From positions 1-64,000 of the forward strand of contig NZ_JAKKFI010000081.1 of the NCBI RefSeq assembly GCF_022230955.1: a stretch of 64,000 nt of DNA. The letters are read 5' to 3'. Position numbers and translations under genes: made by a program. This document shows, piece by piece, positions 16,278-24,492 of the stretch. Below the pieces are notes generated by a model that was given only the letters and a program-made list of their open reading frames with translations, was not told the DNA's origin and made no database searches. Every line of letters starts with the position of its first letter. Positions within the stretch are counted from its first letter, which is position 1. Origin of the DNA: Micromonospora cabrerizensis (GTDB lineage: Bacteria; Actinomycetota; Actinomycetes; Mycobacteriales; Micromonosporaceae).

Positions 16278-16739
16278 ATGCAACGAACGCAGTTCGGCGC
16301 CATGGCGTGCTCGATCGCCCGGACCCTCGACGTCATCGGTGAGCCGTGGTCTCCGCTGATCTTGCGGGACGTCTATGCCGGCACTCACCGCTTCGAGCAA
16401 CTTCAGCGGGGCCTCGGCATGTCCCGCAAGGTGCTCGCCGAGCGGCTGAGCTGGCTGGTCGACCAGGGTGTCCTGGCCCGGCGTGAGTATTGCGCCCGGC
16501 CGGTCCGGCACGAATACCTGCTCACCGACAAGGGCAGGGAGCTCTGCGATCTGCTGCTTGTCATGGTGCGGTGGGGTGACCGCTGGACGGCGGGAGAGGC
16601 CGGTCCGCCGGTGCTCTACCGCCACCACGCCTGCGGCAGGATCAGCCATGTGGAACTACGGTGCTCGGAGTGCGAACAGCCCATGCGGGCCACGGACATC
16701 GACCTGTTGTCCGGGCCTGGAGCCCACCGAGGATCTTGA
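16278..16739 (+). CDS. HxlR family transcriptional regulator
   Basis: A 153-residue winged-helix protein. The HxlR fingerprint is clear: CSIARTLDVIGEPWSPLILRD, then RFEQLQRGLGMSRKVLAERL and the wing with YCARPVRHEYLLTDKG. A C-terminal pair of cysteines with a third nearby (Cys in HHACGRISHVELRCSECEQ) could form a metal or redox site. This would fit a redox-responsive repressor of the divergent DUF899 gene. The ATG appears leaderless. The 127 nt before the next gene show nothing more than that gene's promoter. Confidence 0.88.
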   Translation: MQRTQFGAMACSIARTLDVIGEPWSPLILRDVYAGTHRFEQLQRGLGMSRKVLAERLSWLVDQGVLARREYCARPVRHEYLLTDKGRELCDLLLVMVRWGDRWTAGEAGPPVLYRHHACGRISHVELRCSECEQPMRATDIDLLSGPGAHRGS

Positions 16740-16866
16740 CCTCTTGGTGAGCCGCACGGAGCGGCGGTACCGCAGGTTGCGTGAGACGTGCGGCATCCGA
16801 GTCTCAGCGTCATGCCGCACCGCATCGATCGTGTGTGGCACCCTTCGGTGCTGACAGACTGATCGC

Positions 16867-18768
16867 ATGACGGGTCTGACCGCCGAGGTCGTTGTCGACG
16901 GTCGTCAGCCGCAGACCCCGGCGCTCGCCCCGAGCGGGCGCCTGCTCTGCTACGTCCTCGCTCCCATCAGCCGCAGCGGTGACCACCTCGACAGCGCACT
17001 CTGGCTCGTCGACACCGACGGCGCCGTCGCGTCGCGACGGGTGACCGCCGACATCGCAACCGAATCCCGACCACTCTGGTCGGCCGACTCGCAGACGCTG
17101 TTCTTCCTGTCCGACCGCGCCGACCGCGGTATCCCGCAGCTGCACGGGCTCACCCTCGCCGACGGCACGATGACCACGTTGACCAGCTGGCGCTCTGGCG
17201 TCATCGACCACCTGCCGCTCGCCGACCCCAACCTGGTCGCTCTGCTGGCGGAGGACGAACCCACCGAGCAGGACGCGCGCCGCGCCCGGGACCGCGACGA
17301 CGCCATCGTCGTCGGGGAGCGCGAACCCCGTGCCCGGTTGCGCCTGCTCGACCGGCGCACCGGCCGGGTCACCACCCCGAGTGTGTTCGGTGACCGGCAT
17401 GTCGTGGAGCTGCGGCAACGCCCCGACGGCGGCCCACTTGCCGTGCTGACCTGGGCCAGCGCCGACAACGACCACGGCCCGCGCACCGGCCAACTGCACC
17501 TGTTCGACCCCACGACCGCGACTGCGGAGAACCTCGGACCGGTCGAGGTCGACGCACGATCTCTGGCCTGGTGGCCGGGCGCGGACGGTTGGCACCTCGG
17601 TTACATCGCGCTCACCCCACCGGGCCTACAGGGCGGCACCGCCGTGTTCGACCTGGCCGTGGACAGCCGCGTCCTGCGCAACCGCACCGTTGGTCTCTCG
17701 ATGTGCCCCACCGAACTCTGCCAGACCGACGCCGCCCCGCTGGTGGTGTGCGCCGACGGCCTGAACACGACCCTGGCCCGGCTCGACCCCACCGACCTCA
17801 CGACCCTGTCGCAGCACTCTGGACGCCTCGACAACCTCACCACCACCCCTGCCGGCGAGGGCATCGCCGCCCTCGCCGGCACCCGCTACCAACCCCCGAA
17901 CGTTCACGTCGGACCGCCGAGCGGGCCGCTGCGAAGGATCACCCACACCCGCCCGGAGCTGGACGGCATCGCACTCGGCACGCAACAACCGCTGGCCTAC
18001 CGCGCGGCCGACGGCCTCGACCTGGACGGCCTGCTCGTGCTGCCGGTGGGCAGGACCGCGTCGGAAGGCCCGTTCCCGCTGGTCACGATCGTGCACGGAG
18101 GCCCGTACGATCGCTACGCCGATCGCTGCCAGCTGTTCTGGTTCCCCAGTGCGCAGTGGTTGGCCGCCGCCGGCTACGCCGTGTTGCTGCCCAACCCGCG
18201 CGGCGGCCAGGGGCATGGCCACGAGTTCGCCGCCAGCGTCGCCGGCCGGGTCGGGCAGCAGGAGTGGACCGACATCCTGACCGGCATCGACCTGCTCGTC
18301 GCCGAGGGCGTCGCCGACCCCGACCGGCTGGGCATCGCCGGTTGGAGCCACGGCGGCTTCATGGCCGCCTGGGCCGTCGGCCAGACTGACCGCTTCCGCG
18401 CCGCGCTGGTCGGCGCCGGCGTCGTCGACTGGGGGATGCTGGCGGCGACGGGAGAGTACGGCCAGTTCGAAGCCGCGCTCGGCGGCAGCACCGGCTGGTC
18501 CGGCGTCGGTCCGCATCCCCATGACGCGGTCAGTCCGATCTCCTTCGCCAGCCACATCCGCACACCCGTGCTCATCCTGCACGGCGCCGAGGACACCAAC
18601 GTCCCCCTCGGCCAGGCGGTGTACCTCCACCGGGCGCTGCGCCACTTCGACGTGGAGCACGAGTTCGTGATCTACCCGAGAGAGGGCCACTCGATCCGGG
18701 AACGCAACCACCAACTCGACGTCCTGCGCCGGACCCGCGCCTGGTTTGATCGCTGGCTCCGGCCCTGA
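16867..18768 (+). CDS. S9 family serine peptidase (prolyl oligopeptidase type)
   Basis: A 633-residue peptidase. Residues of roughly 1-370 form a beta-propeller gate (PLWSADSQTLFFLSDRADRG repeats). Residues 390-633 form the alpha/beta hydrolase domain with the catalytic triad Ser494 (GWSHGG), Asp576 (GAEDTNVP) and His608 (REGHSI). There is no signal peptide, so it should act in the cytoplasm on short peptides or acyl-peptides, as acylaminoacyl peptidases do. ATG 16867 is 6 nt after CAGACT, a weak -10 box. It is a monocistronic gene; the 334 nt that follow have unusual regulatory structure. Confidence 0.92.
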   Translation: MTGLTAEVVVDGRQPQTPALAPSGRLLCYVLAPISRSGDHLDSALWLVDTDGAVASRRVTADIATESRPLWSADSQTLFFLSDRADRGIPQLHGLTLADGTMTTLTSWRSGVIDHLPLADPNLVALLAEDEPTEQDARRARDRDDAIVVGEREPRARLRLLDRRTGRVTTPSVFGDRHVVELRQRPDGGPLAVLTWASADNDHGPRTGQLHLFDPTTATAENLGPVEVDARSLAWWPGADGWHLGYIALTPPGLQGGTAVFDLAVDSRVLRNRTVGLSMCPTELCQTDAAPLVVCADGLNTTLARLDPTDLTTLSQHSGRLDNLTTTPAGEGIAALAGTRYQPPNVHVGPPSGPLRRITHTRPELDGIALGTQQPLAYRAADGLDLDGLLVLPVGRTASEGPFPLVTIVHGGPYDRYADRCQLFWFPSAQWLAAAGYAVLLPNPRGGQGHGHEFAASVAGRVGQQEWTDILTGIDLLVAEGVADPDRLGIAGWSHGGFMAAWAVGQTDRFRAALVGAGVVDWGMLAATGEYGQFEAALGGSTGWSGVGPHPHDAVSPISFASHIRTPVLILHGAEDTNVPLGQAVYLHRALRHFDVEHEFVIYPREGHSIRERNHQLDVLRRTRAWFDRWLRP

Positions 18769-18937
18769 CTCCGCGGCGCGCCACTCAGAGGTCGTGCTGA
18801 TCTGAGCTACGAGGCCGCGCTCGTTCGACGAAGCGCGGTATCTGCTCGGACGCGCTCATCAACCCCGCCGTGATGCCGCAGGCCCCTCCGATGCCGTCCG
18901 CGACGGCATCTTCGACCCGTCCAGAGCCATTAACGGT

Positions 18938-18947
18938 TTACCGGTAA
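18938..18947. promoter_or_regulatory. Palindrome in an AT-rich promoter region
   Basis: TTACCGGTAA is a perfect 10-bp palindrome. It is flanked by ATTA on the left and TAAT on the right and lies in the most AT-rich stretch nearby (18930-18975). It sits about 40 bp upstream of the 11-codon ORF at 18985 and is a plausible operator. Confidence 0.4.
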
Positions 18948-18984
18948 CAGTAATCCAATAAATAGCCACCACAAAAGGAGCGAA

Positions 18985-19020
18985 GTGGACACGCATCATA
19001 ATGACAGTTCTTGTGCGTAA
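18985..19020 (+). CDS. 11-codon upstream ORF (candidate leader peptide)
   Basis: GTG 18985 to TAA 19018-19020 encodes MDTHHNDSSCA. AAAGGAG (18974-18980) lies 4 nt before the GTG, the clearest ribosome-binding site of the region. The stop codon directly precedes a set of competing inverted repeats (19021-19064), and the NUDIX gene starts about 80 nt later. The layout resembles a leader peptide with an attenuator, but no homologous leader is known to me. Confidence 0.4.
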   Translation: MDTHHNDSSCA

Positions 19021-19064
19021 TGCTTCACGCTGGTGTAGCGATCCGCTTGAAGCATCCGCCAGCG
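19021..19064 (+). other. Two mutually exclusive inverted repeats upstream of a NUDIX gene
   Basis: TGCTTCA (19021-19027) pairs perfectly with TGAAGCA (19048-19054). CGCTGG (19028-19033) pairs perfectly with CCAGCG (19059-19064). The second left arm lies within the loop of the first hairpin, so the two stems interlock as a pseudoknot or alternate with each other. The segment begins right after the stop of the 11-codon ORF. Confidence 0.45.
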
Positions 19065-19102
19065 GGTTTCAACCGGTGCGGTTGACCTGCGAGCATCTCG
19101 CG

Positions 19103-19627
19103 ATGGAGCGCTTGGATAGTCGAACCGTCTACACCAACGCCTGGATGACCGTCCGGGAGGATCTCGTTCGCCGGCCAGACGGCTCGACTGGCATTTACGG
19201 GGTGGTGGAGAAGCCGGACTCCGCGCTGGTCCTGCCCCGCTGGGCGGAGGGCTTCTGGCTGGTCGAGCAGTTCCGCTACCCAGTTGGCCGGCGAGCCTGG
19301 GAGTTCCCCCAGGGCAGTTGGGGGCACGGGGTCGGGGGCGACGCCTCCGCGCTGGCTCGTCAGGAGTTGGCCGAGGAGACCGGATTGCGCGCGGAGGCGG
19401 TCACTCATCTGGGGCACCTGTACGAGGCGTACGGCTTCTCCACCCAGGGTTGCGACGTCTACCTGGCCACCGGGCTGACCGAGGGTGAGCCGGACCGCGA
19501 GGCGACCGAGCAGGACATGGTGCACCGGTCGTTCACCGACGCGCAGATCCGTGCCATGGTGTTGGCCGGCGACATCGTCGATGCGCCGTCGCTGGCTGCG
19601 CTGACTCTCTACACAATGTCCCGTTGA
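19103..19627 (+). CDS. NUDIX hydrolase (ADP-ribose pyrophosphatase-like)
   Basis: A 174-residue NUDIX protein. Residues of the fold (VYTNAWMTVREDLVRRPDG, then VEQFRYPVGRRAWEFPQGS) place it with ADP-ribose/nucleoside-diphosphate-sugar hydrolases. Its Nudix box is degenerate: RQELAEETGL keeps the two metal-binding Glu residues, but the upstream G-x5-E part reads WGHGVGGDAS. Catalytic competence or specificity may therefore differ from canonical enzymes. ATG 19103 is chosen by family length; the frame is open to 19001. It lies behind the leader-like region, and the HNH gene converges on it. Confidence 0.82.
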   Translation: MERLDSRTVYTNAWMTVREDLVRRPDGSTGIYGVVEKPDSALVLPRWAEGFWLVEQFRYPVGRRAWEFPQGSWGHGVGGDASALARQELAEETGLRAEAVTHLGHLYEAYGFSTQGCDVYLATGLTEGEPDREATEQDMVHRSFTDAQIRAMVLAGDIVDAPSLAALTLYTMSR

Positions 19628-19659
19628 CGGGTTCGCTCAGCCGCTTGGCCCGGAGGGCT

Positions 19660-20127
19660 TCAGCTCACCTGCCTCCCGTACGCGGCCCGGGCTGCGGCAA
19701 CCTCAGCCGCTTGGCGCGCCCGCCACCTTCTCTGGGCCTCGCTGTTGCACGCCCGACACACCTTGCGGTACCGGCCGGTCGTGGGATCGATCTCTCGCTC
19801 GTGCCCGTTGCGGCAGCGCGGTTGCTGGGTACGGCCTCGGCAGGTCTCGGCATGGGCAACCTGCCGCAGGTGAGTGGGTTCGATGCAGTCCGGCACTCCA
19901 CAGAGGTGGTGCACGTCCAACCCGGGGTCGTAACCGCCGACGAAGACGACGTAGGCGGTGAGGTGCGCCCAAGCCCGCCCGGCGACTTTTTGGTGAACGC
20001 CCCGCTGGCTCCCGTAACCGCGCACGATCAGGCAACCGTCGTCTCGACGGACCGAGCGGTCGAGGAGGTACGCGCGCAGGGTCTCCTCCGTGAAGTGTCG
20101 GGACAAGCCCGTCAGCTGCGACAGCAC
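19660..20127 (-). CDS. HNH endonuclease family protein
   Basis: A 155-residue protein. Residues 57-90 carry an HNH core (DPGLDVHHLCGVPDCIEPTH), with a His-His pair, structural cysteines and a terminal His. A downstream Cys/His group (CRNGHER..CRACNSEAQRRWR) resembles the zinc finger of phage and homing-type HNH nucleases. The C-terminus is basic. Such small nucleases are often mobile or phage-derived. GTG 20127 follows TAGCCT by 6 nt on the minus strand, the leaderless pattern seen elsewhere. It is inserted between two unrelated NUDIX genes. Confidence 0.8.
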   Translation of the reverse strand: MLSQLTGLSRHFTEETLRAYLLDRSVRRDDGCLIVRGYGSQRGVHQKVAGRAWAHLTAYVVFVGGYDPGLDVHHLCGVPDCIEPTHLRQVAHAETCRGRTQQPRCRNGHEREIDPTTGRYRKVCRACNSEAQRRWRARQAAEVAAARAAYGRQVS

Positions 20128-20288
20128 CTCACCAGGCTAGGTCAGTGCTCTGACGGTCCCCATCCGGATGGGAGTCGCTCCGGCCCGTCTCCAACTGGTC
20201 GCGGAAATCCCAGGAGAATCGTTCTGACAGAACCGTTCAACCCGTTCGAGGGCAGCGCTGGCCCCGAGACTGCGACATCCTGGTCACT

Positions 20289-20771
20289 GTGACCACGCAA
20301 CGGCTCCGGGTGGCCGCGTACGCGGTGTGTCTACGGGACGAGGACGTGCTGCTGGCCCGTTGGGTTTCGCCCGACGGCGCCCGACGGCACTGGACGTTAC
20401 CCGGCGGCGGGGTCGAGCACGCCGAGGATCCGTTCGACGCCGTCGTGCGGGAGGTGACTGAGGAGACGGGGTACGAGGCGCAGGTCGAGCGGTTGCTCGG
20501 GGTGAACTCCCGCACGAGGACTGTGGAGGGCCACGACGGGGAGGCTGTCGAGCTGCACATGCTGGCCATCTTCTACCGGGCCCGGATCGTCGCCGGTGAG
20601 CTTCGATCCGAGACGCACGGCACGACCGACCTGGCGCAGTGGACACCCATGGCACAGGTCGCGGCCCTGGAGCGATCCGTCGTCGTCGACATCGGCCTTG
20701 AGCTGCACCGCAGCGCCCCACCCACCGGGCACGGGGAGACAATCCAGACGACCGGGCTCCTGCGGCACTGA
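20289..20771 (+). CDS. NUDIX hydrolase
   Basis: A 160-residue NUDIX hydrolase with a canonical box: GGVEHAE, then DPFDAVV and REVTEETGY. The layout (RRHWTLPGGGVEHAED) is of the MutT/8-oxo-dGTPase-like type found widely in actinobacteria. Substrates of this group range over nucleoside triphosphates and sugar nucleotides and cannot be predicted. GTG 20289 has CATCCT 7 nt upstream, a possible leaderless -10 box. It converges on the LysR gene. Confidence 0.88.
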   Translation: MTTQRLRVAAYAVCLRDEDVLLARWVSPDGARRHWTLPGGGVEHAEDPFDAVVREVTEETGYEAQVERLLGVNSRTRTVEGHDGEAVELHMLAIFYRARIVAGELRSETHGTTDLAQWTPMAQVAALERSVVVDIGLELHRSAPPTGHGETIQTTGLLRH

Positions 20772-20841
20772 CCAGATTCAGCGCTCGCGGCCGACGGGCG
20801 GTCAGGACGAACAGTCGCACGGAGCAGCCGAGCTGCACCGA

Positions 20842-21774
20842 TCACGACACCCAGGTCGGTAGCCAGACCTCGGCGTCGGGTGCCCGCACTCGCCGAGAGT
20901 CCAGGTGGTCACGAAGTGCGGCAAGGGCGGGATGCGGGTTGTCGTCGCGCCAGATCAGAGACATGGGATAGATCGGCGCCGGGTGGCGTACCGGTATGCG
21001 CCGCAGGTCGTAGCTGTCCGGCCACAGGTAGCGGGTGCGTTCGCCGGCCAAGGTCGCCAGTTGCGCGGAGTCGGCGATCTCGGCCAACAGCGCCTCGTTG
21101 CCGAAGACCGGCCCGACCAGGTCGATGGTGAGGCCGAACGCGGCGGCGAGTTCGTCGTAGTAGTCCGCCCATTCGGTGCCGAGGGCCATGCCGGGCATCC
21201 AGATGCGGTGCGCGGCGAGCTGACCGGGCGTGACGACGCGGGCGTTGGCCAGCGCGTGACGTGGCCCGACGAGCAGCTCATGGTGTTCGTCGATCACGCG
21301 GGCGGTCCGGATCCCGTCGGGCAGGTGGCGCGCCGGGACGGGGACGGCGTGGAAGGTGGCGTCGACCGCCCCCGCCTCGACGGCGGCCATCGCGGCATGG
21401 ACATCGGCGTCGAGGGTGACGACGTCCAGCTCGATGCGTGGGTGCGCACGGTGGAAATCCTGCAACAGCACCGCCGGCGCGATGCGCCGACTGTGCACGT
21501 CCACGCGCAGGGCGCGCCGACCGGGGCGGACGGAGGCGTCGGCGCGCGCCTCGACGCGCAGCAGTTCCCGGGCGTGGGGCAGGAAGGTCTGGCCGTCGAT
21601 CGTGAGGTGGGCGCCGCGAGCCGTGCGGTTGAACAGTCGTACCTGAAGATCCTTTTCCAGGACGGCGATGCGCTTGGACACGGCCTGCTGCGTGATCGAC
21701 AGCGCGGTGGCGGCGTCCTGGAACTGGCCGGCGTCGGCGACGGCGACGAAGGTGCGTACGGCATCGAGATCCAC
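20842..21774 (-). CDS. LysR family transcriptional regulator
   Basis: A 310-residue LysR protein. The winged HTH lies at residues 1-60 (VRTFVAVADAGQFQDAATAL, TQQAVSKRIAVLEKDLQVRLF), followed by a linker helix and a periplasmic-binding-type effector domain. It is divergent from an MFS gene whose start is 121 nt away. A CACAAC/GTTGTG inverted repeat in that spacer is the likely binding site. It presumably activates the transporter in response to a compound the transporter moves; no effector is known. Confidence 0.92.
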   Translation of the reverse strand: MDLDAVRTFVAVADAGQFQDAATALSITQQAVSKRIAVLEKDLQVRLFNRTARGAHLTIDGQTFLPHARELLRVEARADASVRPGRRALRVDVHSRRIAPAVLLQDFHRAHPRIELDVVTLDADVHAAMAAVEAGAVDATFHAVPVPARHLPDGIRTARVIDEHHELLVGPRHALANARVVTPGQLAAHRIWMPGMALGTEWADYYDELAAAFGLTIDLVGPVFGNEALLAEIADSAQLATLAGERTRYLWPDSYDLRRIPVRHPAPIYPMSLIWRDDNPHPALAALRDHLDSRRVRAPDAEVWLPTWVS

Positions 21775-21791
21775 GCCGGGAAGCCTACTTT

Positions 21792-21808
21792 CACAACAAT
21801 CGGTTGTG
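21792..21808. promoter_or_regulatory. Candidate LysR binding site
   Basis: CACAAC (21792-21797) and GTTGTG (21803-21808) are perfect 6-bp arms around 5 bp. The site lies 18 bp before the LysR start codon and about 90 bp before the divergent MFS gene, a normal place for a LysR recognition site. Confidence 0.55.
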
Positions 21809-21894
21809 GCTCGCCGCTGTTTCGGTTGTTTGATCTGGCCTCTGCACCCCTGCTTTGATCGCCCCGGTCAACGGCGGGTTGTGGGAAGCAGGGT

Positions 21895-23160
21895 GTGGGT
21901 GTGACGGCGGGACGATCCCTGGGTCGGCAGTTCCGATGGTTGTGGGCGTCGTACGCGGTCAGCGCCTACGGTTCCGGGTTCGGCTTCGGTGCCCTACCGC
22001 TGATCGCCGTGCTGGTGGTGGATGCCAGCCCCGCCCAGGTGTCCGCGCTGTCCGCGGTGGGGCCTGCGGTGGGCGCGCTGGTCGCGTTGCCGCTCGGGCC
22101 GTTGGTGGAGTTCCGCCGCCAGCGGCCGGTGATGGTCGTGATGGACCTGGCCCGGTTCGTGGTCCTGCTGACGATCCCCGTCGCCTACGCGCTCGGCCGG
22201 CTCGGTTTCGCGCAGTTGTTGGTCGTCTCGGCCGTCGTCGCCACCGCCAAGATCGCTTTCGGTGCGGCCAGCGGCGCCTACCTTAAGGCCCTCGTCCGGC
22301 CGGATGACCTGCTCGTGGCCAACGCGAGGTTCGAGTCGACGACCTGGAGCGCCATCGCCCTCGGGCCGCCGCTGGGCGGCGCGGCGGTCGGCCTGTTCGG
22401 GCCGGTCGCCACCATCGTGGTCGATGCCGTGAGCTACCTGCTCTCCGCGCTGGGGATCACGGCGATCGGCGGCCGGGAGGAACACCCCCGGCGCAGTGGC
22501 GGTCACCGGGTGCGGGCCGCTGACGTGCACGACGGTTGGCGGCACCTCCTGACCCACCGTGGCCTGCGGGCGCTCTACCTCAACCAACTGCTCGTCGGCG
22601 GGCTGATCATGGCCACGGAACCCCTGCTGGCCGTGCTCCTGCTGGGCGAGCTCGGGTTTCCACCGTGGCAGTACGGGCTCGCCTTCGCCGTGCCCTGCGT
22701 GGGCGGGCTCGTCGGCTCACGCCTGGCCCGCCGCGTCGTCGCGAGGTACGGCCAACACCGGATCATCCGCACCGTGGGCACGTTGCGCGCGGTCTGGCTG
22801 GTCGGCCTCGCCTTCGTCCAGCCCGGTGTCGTCGGGCTCGCCACGGTGATCGCCGTCGAACTTGCGATCATCATCAGCATGAGCCTGTACAACCCGGTTC
22901 TCGCCACCTACCGCCTGGAGCAGACGCCCCGCGAGCGCGTGGTGCGCACTCTGACCGCCTGGTCGATCGGCAGCAGCGCCACCATCGCGGTGTTCAGCGC
23001 GCTCGGCGGGCTGTTCGCCGCCGCCACCAGTCCACGCACGGCCATCCTGGTCGCGGGACTGGTGATTCTCGCCAGCCCGTTGCTGCTGCCGCGCCGCCCC
23101 AATCCTGGAGCGCCAGCGGCAGCTGACGGCCACGGGCAGACGATGAAGGAGTTCGCCTGA
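21895..23160 (+). CDS. MFS transporter (MFS_3-like)
   Basis: A 421-residue membrane protein with about twelve hydrophobic segments. FRWLWASYAVSAYGSGFGFGALPL and the loop after TM2 (PLVEFRRQRPVMVVMDLARF) match the MFS_3/enterobactin-exporter-like efflux group. This group exports drugs, siderophores or other secondary metabolites. GTG 21895 and GTG 21901 are both possible starts. Its stop overlaps the next ATG by one base (TGATG), making an operon with the broken acetyltransferase. The divergent LysR is the presumed regulator. Confidence 0.88.
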   Translation: MGVTAGRSLGRQFRWLWASYAVSAYGSGFGFGALPLIAVLVVDASPAQVSALSAVGPAVGALVALPLGPLVEFRRQRPVMVVMDLARFVVLLTIPVAYALGRLGFAQLLVVSAVVATAKIAFGAASGAYLKALVRPDDLLVANARFESTTWSAIALGPPLGGAAVGLFGPVATIVVDAVSYLLSALGITAIGGREEHPRRSGGHRVRAADVHDGWRHLLTHRGLRALYLNQLLVGGLIMATEPLLAVLLLGELGFPPWQYGLAFAVPCVGGLVGSRLARRVVARYGQHRIIRTVGTLRAVWLVGLAFVQPGVVGLATVIAVELAIIISMSLYNPVLATYRLEQTPRERVVRTLTAWSIGSSATIAVFSALGGLFAAATSPRTAILVAGLVILASPLLLPRRPNPGAPAAADGHGQTMKEFA

Positions 23161-23726
23161 TGTTCCGGCCGGCCTATCCGATCCGCACCGCGCGGCTCAC
23201 CCTGCGTCCGTTCACCATCGACGACCTCGATGACGTGTACGCGTACCAGCGTCGACCCGACGTCGTTCGCTGGATGCTCGGTGCCGGGCCGCGTACCCGT
23301 GACCAGTCGCGGGCTTCGGTGCTCGCCATGGCCGGCGAGGACGCGCTGCGCGCGGAGGGCGACTAGCTGGCGTTGGCCGCGGTCGGTGACGCGGGGGTGA
23401 TCGGGACCGTGGAGTTGGTGTGGCGCAGCCGGCTCGACCGTACGGCGGAGATCGGTTTCGTGTTCAACCCCGACCACGGGGGCCGTGGGTTGGCGACGGA
23501 AGCCGCTGCGGCCCTGGTGAACTGGGGTTTCACCGAGTTCGGGCTGCACCGGATCTATGGTCGGTGTCACGGGCGCAACGCCGCCTCCGCCCGTCTGATG
23601 GCCCGGCTCGGCATGCGTCGTGAGGCACACCACGTCGCGAGCTACCTGTTCGCGGGGGAGTGGGCTGACCAGCTCGTCTTCGCGATCCTGGCCGACGAAT
23701 GGCGGTCACGGCCCGTGGCCGGCTAG
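23160..23726 (+). pseudogene. GNAT acetyltransferase interrupted by an in-frame TAG
   Basis: ATG 23160 opens a frame reading FRPAYPIRTARLTLRPFTIDD, a typical RimJ/RimL N-terminus, and stops at TAG 23364-23366 after 68 codons. The same frame continues without a shift through GVIGTVELVWRS, the acetyl-CoA loop NPDHGGRGLATEAAAA and the C-terminal ARLMARLGMRREAHH to TAG at 23726. Apart from the single amber codon, the family fold is complete at about 188 residues. It is a point-mutation pseudogene, a sequencing error, or a readthrough case. TTG 23373 could restart translation but would lack the substrate-binding strand. Confidence 0.8.
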
Positions 23727-23801
23727 GAGCAGGCACCGCCGCGCACCGACCTGCGGCAAATTGGATCGCTGCCCTGGCACCACCAGTGCGATCGTTTGGC
23801 C

Positions 23802-24425
23802 GTGCCTCAACCGACCTTACGCACCGACCGACTGTTGATGGTTCCCCTTGCCGACAGGCACCTTGAGCTGGAAATCGAGCTCGACTCCGACCCGGAGGTC
23901 CTTCGTTACGTCAGCGGCCGGGCGCGAACCAGCGACGAGGTCGTCGCATCCCACGCGCGGAGAATGGCCCTGGCACGCACGGTGGACGGCCTGGGCTACT
24001 GGATGGCGTTCGCATCCGCCGACGGCGCGGGTGGTGCGCCGCCGGCAGCACCGGAGGACGAGGGAGAGTTCGTCGGGCTCATGATGCTCCCACCGGCGCA
24101 CGGCCCCGACCAACCGGACGACCCCAGCGTCACCGACCTGGGTTACCGCCTCGTTCGTCGGCACTGGCGCAGGGGCCTGGCCAGCGAGGCATCCTCCGCT
24201 CTGCTGCGGCACGCCTTCGACACCGTCGGGCAGAGCCGGGTCATCGCGCAGACCATGGCCGCGAACACCAGGTCGCGCGGCGTGCTGGAGGCTGTCGGCA
24301 TGCGGTACGTGCGTACGTACTTCCCTCCCGTCGACGACCTGCTGCCGCAGGCCGAGTTGGGGGAGGTCGAGTACGAGATGACCCGCGCGATGTGGGAGGC
24401 GGGCACGCCGGCGGTAGCACGCTGA
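23802..24425 (+). CDS. GNAT family N-acetyltransferase
   Basis: A 207-residue RimJ/RimL-like acetyltransferase: LRTDRLLMVPLADRHLELE at the start, the acetyl-CoA loop RRHWRRGLASEASSALLRHAF, and the terminal ANTRSRGVLEAVGMRYVRTY. GTG 23802 follows GATCGT by 6 nt, a weak leaderless -10 match. It is a separate gene from the broken GNAT copy, 75 nt downstream. The substrate is unknown. The gene ends in a strong 16-bp hairpin shared with the convergent NmrA-like gene. Confidence 0.87.
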   Translation: MPQPTLRTDRLLMVPLADRHLELEIELDSDPEVLRYVSGRARTSDEVVASHARRMALARTVDGLGYWMAFASADGAGGAPPAAPEDEGEFVGLMMLPPAHGPDQPDDPSVTDLGYRLVRRHWRRGLASEASSALLRHAFDTVGQSRVIAQTMAANTRSRGVLEAVGMRYVRTYFPPVDDLLPQAELGEVEYEMTRAMWEAGTPAVAR

Positions 24426-24434
24426 CGGCACCGC

Positions 24435-24478
24435 GCCCGCACGTCGCCGTGCCAGTCGATCACCACGGCGACGTGCGG
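24435..24478. terminator. Strong bidirectional terminator hairpin
   Basis: Arms 24435-24450 and 24463-24478 are perfectly complementary over 16 bp (CCCGCACGTCGCCGTG and its complement) around a 12-nt loop. The hairpin lies exactly between two convergent genes. No U-tract is present, as usual for high-GC actinobacteria. Confidence 0.8.
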
Positions 24479-24492
24479 GTGGGTCGGTCGTC

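Noticed and set aside
16740..16866. A continuation of HxlR in another frame (ERRYRRLRETCG)
   Set aside because: It would require a frameshift, and HxlR already has a normal length; I see no slippery site.
23160..23366. The 68-codon front half of the broken acetyltransferase as an independent small protein
   Set aside because: It is the N-terminal strand of a GNAT fold with no complete domain, and its frame continues past the stop into the rest of the same fold.
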